Of a DNA stretch of 64,000 nt, positions 56,942 to 64,000 are shown piece by piece (position 1 is the first letter of the stretch; every line of letters starts with the position of its first letter). Source of the DNA: Leptobrachium leishanense (taxonomy: Eukaryota > Chordata > Amphibia > Anura > Megophryidae). Both the position numbers and the translations under genes were made by a program. The stretch is from NCBI GenBank assembly GCA_009667805.1, contig CM019072.1:34465519-34529518 (forward strand), in the 5' to 3' direction. The notes below the pieces were generated by a model. The model saw only the letters and a list, made by a program, of their open reading frames with translations. It ran no database searches and was not told the DNA's origin.

Positions 56942-57699
56942 ATCACCAGTGGGAGATGTTGAGTCCTGCTGCTGGATTCCTTCTCCCTGAAGGCTACTAG
57001 GATATAGGGAATGGGATAGAACACCACCAGTATCTCTCTCTTGGGTTCTATCAAGTTCAGCAGTGGTAGTGGCACTTTGTGATTGAGCTAAAGCAATTCC
57101 CTCCTGATACTGCAGAAGCTCAGTCTTGGGCTGCTTAAGTGAATGATGACTTTCAAAAACCTTCCCACATACCTTCGTGCCTCTACTAGAATAAAACATC
57201 TCTGGTACTAGCACATTTTTTTGTCGCAGTAGAAGTAGCACTAGCTGCCCCAGCCAGGGTACTTGTTGTGCTTCTACAAGTGGCGCTGGTTATTGTGCAC
57301 ATTGTTTTTGGAGGAACTAGCTCCTTAAACTGCTGACACAGAATTGCTGACTTAGTTCTTGACTCAGATAAATACGTCTTACTCTTACGCTCAGCCGCCT
57401 TGCCAGTAAAGGATGATGATGATGATGTCTTTATTTGTTTGCTGGGTGGGACTGGGATTCACTTTCTCTGACTAGTAGTACTACTACTACAACTGTCTGA
57501 CTCTGTTCTGCTCGTTTCCCTTGGGTTTTAATAATTGGCAGATCTTGAGAAACAGTGACAGCAGGACGACTTCCAAGCTGTTTATTTTTTTTATTGCCCT
57601 TTGAAACAGTCCTGCGAGTACTAGTAGATGGGGTCGTCCTTTGAATGATGGTGCTTGGTGTGTCACCACTGCTTGAGTCCATGATGTTATGTTCTCTAA

Positions 57700-58540
57700 A
57701 CAAATAAAAAATAAAACCATAAATAAAATATTTTGTAACTGAATTTTTGTATATAATATATAGGTCCAAAGACAAAAACAACCACTAATGGCCACAGTGC
57801 GGTTGCCATCTGTAAGTATGGAGGGGGCACAATGGATCCCCCAATTCACTGCTGGGTCCAAGTGTATTTTCAAAAAGGTTATTTTTAGGAGTTCAGAAAT
57901 AAATTCTTTAGCACAATAATGTACACGTGGGTGCTGCATTATAGGGAGTGTTTTTTTATGTGTGTGGCCCCCTGTGGGTGCAAACAAGGGAGGCCCCATG
58001 ACCTCCTTTTGCCCGGAGGCCCCATTAGTTGTCCGCCCCTGGGCCTGCATGGGAGATAAAAAAAATGAGACGGTGGAGGGACACACGGAGCAGTGAGCAC
58101 CGACAGGCATAATAAATATATCAGTCTCTCCACCACCACCAGCACTCAAAAACAAGGCAAACCTAAATGAAAAATCATGAATAAAAAATACACAAGTATG
58201 AAATATATTTGCAAACAAATGTTGCCAGGATAAATTAAGAATAAGAAGATGTTATTACAAGTACTTTACTTACACTCTCGCAGTCAGTCCAATAAGAGTC
58301 TCTGCAATCCACTCCAGTCACTCACTGGTGCAAAGCAAAACGTTGTTTCTCTCCACTGTCTCCAGAGTCCAGACTCCTTCAGTGCTGTCTTCTCATTCAG
58401 TCAGAACAAAAGCAATATGGCACACCCAAGAGGAATGGAAGTGTATATACCCGGCAGTCAACAGGAAGTGACAGTGTGTGTCTGTGCCAGCCTTCAGTGA
58501 AAATTCCAGAAAAGGAAGCAGCTGATTGGACTATGCACGC
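57700..58540. other. Flank upstream of the hAT transposase start, no separate gene
   Basis: Probably leader and promoter of the hAT element, ending somewhere before the SPRTN exon at ~58541. No clear terminal repeat or target duplication was found, so the outer hAT border is undefined. Confidence 0.4.
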
Positions 58541-58874
58541 ACATTAATGTTGCCTCGGGAGCCAACATTACAGTGACGCACCACGTCTACGCTGAAATGC
58601 GAGCGCTGAGAAAACACTGGTGGCAATGTAACGGCCCCTGCGGCAAGATCATCAGGCGCGCAACTAACAGAACACCGACTATGACTGCAGCTTGGCGGCG
58701 GCGTCACGGTGTGGAGTGCGGAGGGGAATTCATAAAGATCAAGGAGCCCGATAACTATGTCCCAAGAAGAAAACGAGATGACGATGATGAACAGAGCGGG
58801 CGACCTGCGAAAAAACCCGAACAAACTGCAAACACATCAGCGCCTCGGCCAGGACCACCTCTTATGGAAAGCAG
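58541..58874 (+). CDS. SPRTN: SPRTN (Spartan) exon: zinc-binding part of the SprT domain and linker
   Basis: Reads INVASGANITVTHHVYAEMR, then HWWQCNGPCGKIIRRATNRT, CGGEFIKIKEPDNYVP and a basic-acidic linker, ending at donor AGCAG|GTATTT (58874/58875). The CNGPC...CGG cysteines and IKIKEP block are the C-terminal zinc-binding part of SPRTN, the DNA-dependent protease that clears DNA-protein crosslinks. The left border is where similarity to the copy at 61840 starts and no acceptor was identified. The next splice-like segment (59214) puts a TGA 13 codons in, and no SHP, PIP or UBZ motif was seen. It is probably a truncated copy. Confidence 0.75.
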
Positions 58875-60050
58875 GTATTTTATCATGTTTCAGAGTCTGT
58901 CATTTCACTGCAAAATGACATGGGACAATGATATGGGGACAATGTAGGCAGAAGAGCAGTGAGGTGCGGGATAATAAGGTGCTTAGAAGGTGCTTGCGGT
59001 GGTTATGACATCAGACACACATCTTCCACTCCTGTGTCTTCAGCATCTTCCAGCCTGTTGTCAATATGTCATCACGCCAGGCTTTCTTCTTCTATTATAG
59101 TAGTCGATTTAAATTTTGTTGTTTTCTTAAGATTCTGTTATTACATTAAATTGTACTCCATGTGAATCAATCAGGTGAACCCCAAGCTAACTCTGGTTTC
59201 TGATCTTTCTCAGGTCTCCCAGGAACATTAAAACGTCGGGGATTCCTGCATTGTGAAGAACGCCGAAGACTCTCTATCCGGTAAGCTCAGTGATTTATAG
59301 AATTGGAAATCTGTCGGTGTGAGGCCTTTCTAATGCTGTGATGGGTAACGTTTAGTCTAACAGGTGAATCATTTGAAGGTCAATGTGTTTTCTGTTCCCC
59401 GCAGTGTCCAGCGAGTTCCTCGTATGGAGCCTTGACCTGGAACGGATGTCGAAACCTCATCTCGAGCTGTGGACCCGGAAGCAGTAAGTGTCCTTCACTC
59501 AGGAAGTTACTGAAGTGAAATGTTTATCTTTATATCTGGGATTTTTGGATCAAGACAGTCTCTTTCCTTCTCTGTGTCACAGGTCGTGCCCGCGGTCCCG
59601 TCCCACCGGATCGAGGTGATAAGCCCTACATATCCAGGATCTTTCTACCAGGTGAGTGAGGGGTTACAAGGAAAAGAGGGGGTTACAATGTACATCATGA
59701 CACACATTCCGTGGAAAGTCACTGAGCATAACATGGCTAAATGTATCTGATAATAGGCCACATTTTCCCTCTTGTTTCGGGTCAGAAAGTGGTTGTTGGA
59801 GGTGAGACACGGCATTATAATATTGGGAATCATATCAACCTTTTGGAGTGTAACGTCCATTTAAACACACAATATACCTGCTGTGTGAGTCTCAGTTTGA
59901 CCAGACCCCGGGGTAATTTCGCCTGAGATCGGCCATTGTGGGGGGAATAAAGGAGCAATGATCGTGTTATGGGGGCACCTGGGTTTGATTCCAGATATAA
60001 CGTTCACATGTAACCCCTCCATTCTCATCTTCCCACAGGATTCCAGGGAT
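58875..60050 (+). other. String of splice-bounded segments without coding support
   Basis: Segments 59214-59280, 59405-59483 and 59583-59651 each have a good acceptor and GT donor (GTAAGC, GTAAGT, GTGAGT), and an acceptor precedes 60039. They do not keep one reading frame after the exon at 58541-58874. They may be untranslated exons of a transcript from this locus. Confidence 0.4.
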
Positions 60051-60059
60051 GAGCTGGTT

Positions 60060-60245
60060 CATGCAGCATCACAGTGTATTATTTGCATATGTATTCAAGA
60101 AGGAATTTTTCCCACTGTGTAGCTAATTGGTGAGCGCTTCAGACTGGGTTTTTTTGCCTTCTTTTTAATCAACAGCAGTAGGTGATGTGTAAGAGGCTGA
60201 ACCCGATGGACGCATGTGTTTTTTCAGCCTATATAACTATGTATT
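60060..60245 (+). mobile_element. CR1-like LINE 3' end
   Basis: GGCTGAACCCGATGGACGCA followed by TTTTTTCAGCCTATATAAC matches the reverse complement of the 3' end of the LINE at 11733-16113. Only the last ~190 bp is present. Confidence 0.85.
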
Positions 60246-60369
60246 TATTAACCAATCATATGCCAGTGTTCAAATTGTCTGGTGACCGCTGCACTGTCTG
60301 AGTCAGTTGTCTGTTGGCATCTCTGTGAACAACAGTCATTCAGCAGCTTGCTATGCTGTACTATAATAA

Positions 60370-60778
60370 AACCAGCACCACTCTTAATGAATTTAACCTC
60401 GGGTTAGTCTCACCGCACTAGGGAATAAATATACACCAGCACTGTTGTGGATTTTATATATTATATACTTTACTGATCCCAATAAAGCGGCATATATAAT
60501 GTGAATACAGTATATGAACGACAGGATTTCGTAATGCAAGAAAACACAAGGAGGCAAAAGGAAAGTTTAACCCCTTTGTTTCTGGAGTGTAAGTCCCGTA
60601 AAAGTAATGTCCCAAAAAGGTGTGTGTGTGCGATTCAGGTACCCGGGTACTATATTCAACTGGCCAGTGAATGAATTGAGCAATTCTTCGACTAGTCACG
60701 TTGGGGCCCTGTATATTTAAACAATACTGCAGCGTGCTTTGTTTAAACTTGGACTGTGGCCTGGAAGGCCTCTCATCC
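60370..60778 (-). repeat. Diverged Gypsy LTR fragment cut by the assembly gap
   Basis: Resembles the start of the LTR at 33661 (CACCGCACTAGGGAATAAAT; ACTGGCCAGTGAAT; TTCGACTAGTCACGTTGGGG) with many substitutions and deletions. It ends at the N run. Confidence 0.8.
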
Positions 60779-60878
60779 NNNNNNNNNNNNNNNNNNNNNN
60801 NNNNNNNNNNNNNNNNNNNNNNNNNNNNNNNNNNNNNNNNNNNNNNNNNNNNNNNNNNNNNNNNNNNNNNNNNNNNNN
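60779..60878. other. Assembly gap (100 N)
   Basis: A run of exactly 100 N, the conventional size for a gap of unknown length. Order and orientation across it are therefore not proven by sequence. Confidence 0.99.
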
Positions 60879-61591
60879 GCTACAAGTGCCAGGAAAAGAT
60901 CCTGACACTTGAGCCAAGGGGGAATGAAGTGGAATCAGGCTGAAAGATGGTTGCTGCTATGAGTTAGGCAGCCATCTTGTTCAGAATATTGGTTCACCAG
61001 TAAATAGAATAGATTTTATTTAGATGTGAGAAATGAAGCTTACATAGAATTCAAAGAATGTGTGGTAGATTAGGGAACTAGCAATAAAACCAGGCAGAAT
61101 CCGGCGGTTCTTGGCGCGGAGAGACAGGAAGATGAATGAATGGGGCAAGGTCACTGAGACGTGTAGAGAAACAAAGAGATCATAGAAAACAGACCAGGCC
61201 CCAAGCTATCTCAAATAAACACAGCCTATAGGGAGGACGGCACTGCCCTGAGAAAGACAGCACAACAAATCACGGACTGTCAAGCTAATATGAAGTGTAT
61301 CAATTTATAGCTAGAATGTGGAATTTCTTTGTACTAACGATGGGAGGTATTAACCCACGTGGGGTGGAATAAAGTGTCATCGGGAGGTGGGCTAATTGGG
61401 ATGTACCTAATTACGTATTTTTGGGTATAAGATCCCTTGCACGGGGGGAGAAGGGGCTCACTCTTTTGCGATTCAATCCTGTGTGAGCACTTGTGTGACG
61501 ACACAATAAAGTTTGCCTTTCCTGAAGAGACTCGTGTTCAGACATTCCTTGCTTGTGTCCGGTCCGGCGCCGTCTTGAAAGTGAATCTATT
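60879..61591 (+). mobile_element. Retroviral LTR, + orientation, cut at the gap and at the 3' end
   Basis: Aligns with the reverse complement of 61895-62620. A TATA-like GGGTATAAGATCCC lies near 61424 and a poly(A) signal AATAAAG near 61505. It lacks the first ~8 bases (in the gap) and the last ~15 bases including the terminal CA. SPRTN sequence follows directly. Confidence 0.88.
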
Positions 61592-61894
61592 TTTATCCGC
61601 CTACAAATGGAGCAAGAGGATGACAACTGCAGCCAGAATTTGTGATTACTATCATCAAACTGGACGCTGCGTCATCCGGCTCAGTGAGCCAATCCTGAAA
61701 CAACGGCCGAGGAAGGATGTGGTGGAGATACTCCTTCACGAGATGATCCATGTGTACATGTATGTTACCAAGAAAAAAGACGATGGCGCCCACGGGACTG
61801 TCTTTCTTCATTACATGAGGCGCATTAATGCTGCTCGGGAGCCAACATTACAGTGACGCACCACTTCTACGCTGAAATGCGAGCGCTGAGAAAA
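61592..61894 (+). pseudogene. SPRTN: SPRTN fragment with the HExxH protease motif, between two LTRs
   Basis: Reads YKWSKRMTTAARICDYYHQT, CVIRLSEPILKQRPRKDVVE, then LLHEMIHVYMYV with the HExxH zinc site (61737-61751) and a third His in GAHGTVF. This is the core of the SprT metalloprotease domain. A one-base frame change after RRINAA breaks the join to NITVTHHFYAEMRALRK, and the minus-strand LTR starts right behind. The last ~59 bp duplicate the start of the exon at 58541 with few mismatches. The protease half thus lies downstream of the zinc half, the reverse of gene order. Confidence 0.82.
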
Positions 61895-62620
61895 TGTTAC
61901 CGGAGTCAATCAGGTTCACTTTCACACGGCGCCGGACCGGACACAAGCAAGGATTGTCTGAACACGAGTCTCTTCAGGAAAGGCAACTTTATTGTGTCGT
62001 CACACAAGTGCTCACACAGGATTGAATCGCAAAGAGTGAGCCCGTCTCCCCCCTTACAAGGGTCTTATACCCACAAAATACGTAATTAGGTACATCCCAA
62101 TTAGCCACCTCCCGATGACACTTTATTCCACCCACGTGGGTTAATACCTCCCATCGTTAGTACAAAGAAATTCCACATTTTAGCAATAAATTGATACACT
62201 TCATGTTAGTTTGACAGTCTGTGATTTGCTGTTTTGCTTTTTCTGAGCTGCGCCCTCCTCCTACCGGCTGTGTTTATTTGAGATAGCTGGGGCCTGGTCT
62301 GTTTTCTACGATCTCTTTGTTTCTCTGCAAGTCTCAATGACCTTGCCCCATTCATTCACCTTCCTGTCTCTCCGTGCCAAGAACTGGCCGGATTCTGCCT
62401 CGTTTTATTGCTAGTTCCCTAATCTACCACACATTCCTAAGATTCTATGTAAGCTTCGTTTTTCACATCTAATAAAATCTATTCTATTTACTGGTGAACC
62501 AATATTCTGAACAAGATGGCTGCCTGGCTCATAGTAGAAACCATCTTTCAGCCTGATTCCACTTCATTCCCCCCTTGGCTCAAGCCTCAGGTTCTTTTCC
62601 TGATGCTTGTAGCCACTACA
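61895..62620 (-). mobile_element. Retroviral 3' LTR, minus orientation (726 bp)
   Basis: On the minus strand it runs TGTAGTGGCTACAAG...CCGGTAACA, with canonical TG/CA ends. AATAAAG (minus) lies near 61985. Env of the same orientation lies immediately upstream (62658 onward), so this is the 3' LTR of a minus-strand provirus. Confidence 0.9.
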
Positions 62621-62657
62621 CTCCACTATTCTGAAATCCTTCATACCTTAGGGGACC

Positions 62658-64000
62658 CTACTTCGTCGGGAACATACCCTGTGGAATTATCAGTGGTATC
62701 TTTTGTGTTCGTGTGGGTGTCAGTGCTGTCTTGCATAGTGGCCATAGGCATAGCCCTATGCGGTATGTCAGTATCCCTACAACCAAGATCACCACTATCA
62801 TGAGTATCATGGATCCAATCTGTGAAATAAATCTCAAGATGGATCCAAACCATTCTCCGATTGCTCCAAACCCACGGAGTGGATTCCAGCCTTCGGCGGC
62901 AATTCTCCTTGCTGCACCTTGCAACTGTGCTACCTTTTCTGGTGATCTTGAATTACCTGGTAATAGTCCGGGACTTCGTGTGTGGTGTTTTTAATAAAAG
63001 TACAACATTCATAATGCATAGTCATTTCACACAATCCATTCAGAGCTGCACTGATTTGCTCAATCGCCATGTCATGTATCATCTGTACCTTTCGTAGCTC
63101 ACGCACTTCTAGATTCAGCAACTGGATATCCATACTGGTTCTATTCAGAATTTCATCCATCAAGTTGACATAGCTATTCAATCTTTTCATCATCTCTCGT
63201 CCCCATCCAGTCCATGCTGGCAACCATGACCATATTCGATCTATCTTTGCAAACATCTCTCTTTTCGTTCTTTCAAACACCAGTGGGTACCTAGGGTGAA
63301 GTTCTGTGTTTGTGTCCTCTCCCCTTAGTCTCTGGATTGGGACCAACTTGGCAAGTAACACATTCCCGTTATTGTTGGTGGAACCCATGTGTAACACACT
63401 CTCCCACAACACACCTGGTATCCCTCCTCTAGCATGAATGGTGATAGATGTAATGTTCCTTTGCTAACTCTACCATCATTCGCCTCATCCGTCTCGTCGT
63501 TTCTAGTACACTCTGCTTTCCATCAGACTCTCTCGTAATCACTCCTTCTTGTTCACTTGTGAGTTTTCTGCACTGTATGTATAGAAAATTTGACTGTTCC
63601 TTTGTGTCAATTGTGTATATGTATGATGTCCAGTTAAATTTACTTGAATAACACCCTTCCTTCTTATGTGTGTCCTTATCTGGTCCTATTTGGAAACACC
63701 ACTCTGGGGGATATATGTACCCTATTATAGGATATCCGGACTCATATCCTTCTGGTCGTTGCATGGGTGGCCTAAAAGGGTGTATTGTGATATCCCTGAT
63801 GCAAACACACTCAGATTCATTGGAACGGAAGCAAATGGGATATGGATTGTCTCTGGGTGCATTCTGCTGCACACCCAACATGTCTTTTGTCCAGACTTTT
63901 TGGCATAGTCATATTTAAATTGCACAAGTAAATGTCCTCTTGGCAAAATCTCAGATGTCACTTCTCGTTTTTGTCTCCACATGGTACGGTTCTCCATCAC
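62658..64000 (-). pseudogene. Endogenous retrovirus env, broken, partial
   Basis: The minus strand encodes a retroviral envelope in several frames. The surface subunit region enters from the right edge (63725-64000, with a CWVC motif as in SU isomerase sites) and continues in another frame (63429-63881). The transmembrane subunit (62930-63412) has an immunosuppressive-type helix followed by a CX7CC cysteine cluster, close to the usual CX6CC. The membrane anchor (IGSMILMIVVILVVGIL) is in a further frame (62658-62924). At least three frame changes inactivate it. The CXXC plus CC arrangement points to a gamma/epsilon-type envelope; assignment is tentative. Confidence 0.85.

Larger units (their letters stand above)
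46070..57690 (-). pseudogene. hAT (BED-finger) transposase gene split by five insertions
   Basis: Reading right to left: a Ser/Thr-rich N-terminus (57430-57690 and 56950-57420), a BED zinc finger at 53065-53664 (KAWQYFTESADKRTAKCHMC with His in MNSHMKTHHK), the pre-core ITRLIAELITVGG block (about 49760-49845), TTDLWTAPNSQHAFLSLTGH (49332-49719), the core with MGFVVTDGGTNIRGL and RWNSTLDMLERIL (46500-47236), and the C-terminal hATC dimerisation region (46070-46399, ELLSCPPTTVQSEQIFSITG). Insertions lie at 47237-49323, 49858-53001, 53732-54626, 54657-55419 and 55455-56941. The flanking frames join in phase across the first two junctions once the insert and one duplication are set aside. Other frame changes (near 46450 and 53100) show decay. 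Confidence 0.85.

Noticed and set aside
59214..60039. Downstream coding exons of SPRTN
   Set aside because: Splice signals are good but the continuing frame hits a stop in the first segment and no SHP, PIP or UBZ motif appears; listed only as splice-bounded segments.

Overview
The window looks like vertebrate nuclear DNA, most probably from a frog with a large, transposon-rich genome. The evidence is spliced host exons, CR1- and L2-type LINE fragments, Tc1, hAT and Harbinger-type DNA transposons, a Ty3/Gypsy element whose Gag resembles vertebrate PNMA proteins, and an endogenous retrovirus. The species assignment is inference. One 100-base N gap (60779-60878) marks a scaffold join.

1-18.2 kb: the 3' half of a 5-HT3-type Cys-loop receptor gene on the + strand. 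Exons lie at 1721-1878, 3992-4199, 16301-16528 and 17915-18213, with matching phases and an intact reading frame. Its introns hold short Harbinger-like hairpin MITEs with 3-bp target duplications, a ~145-bp satellite (4.4-6.4 kb), LINE pieces, a Tc1 element with one frameshift (7311-8928), and a near full-length CR1-like LINE (11733-16113) that inserted into one of the MITEs.

18.2-30 kb: no host gene recognised. The stretch holds small hAT elements, a 33-bp minisatellite, a Gypsy-like leader and gag start, and two related hAT elements with TAGACATGTGCA ends. The second of these contains a nest of large palindromes and sits inside a broken Myb/SANT-type exon.

30-45.4 kb: two Myb/SANT-like multi-exon genes or pseudogenes of transposon-associated type (30.5-42.3 kb and 43.3-45.4 kb). 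A complete minus-strand Gypsy retrotransposon (33661-41970) lies in an intron of the first.

46-57.7 kb: a decayed minus-strand hAT transposase gene split by five later insertions. Three are non-autonomous hAT elements (47237-49323, 49858-53001, 55455-56941), each with a distinct 8-bp duplication and each filled with minisatellite. The other two are ~0.8-0.9 kb Harbinger-like elements in inverted orientation 30 bp apart.

58.5-64 kb: two pieces of an SPRTN (Spartan) DNA-protein-crosslink protease gene. One is trapped between two retroviral LTRs of opposite orientation. The minus-strand LTR belongs to a provirus whose broken env runs off the right edge. The host-derived coding content is therefore the receptor gene and the SPRTN pieces; nearly everything else is mobile DNA, often nested two to four layers deep.
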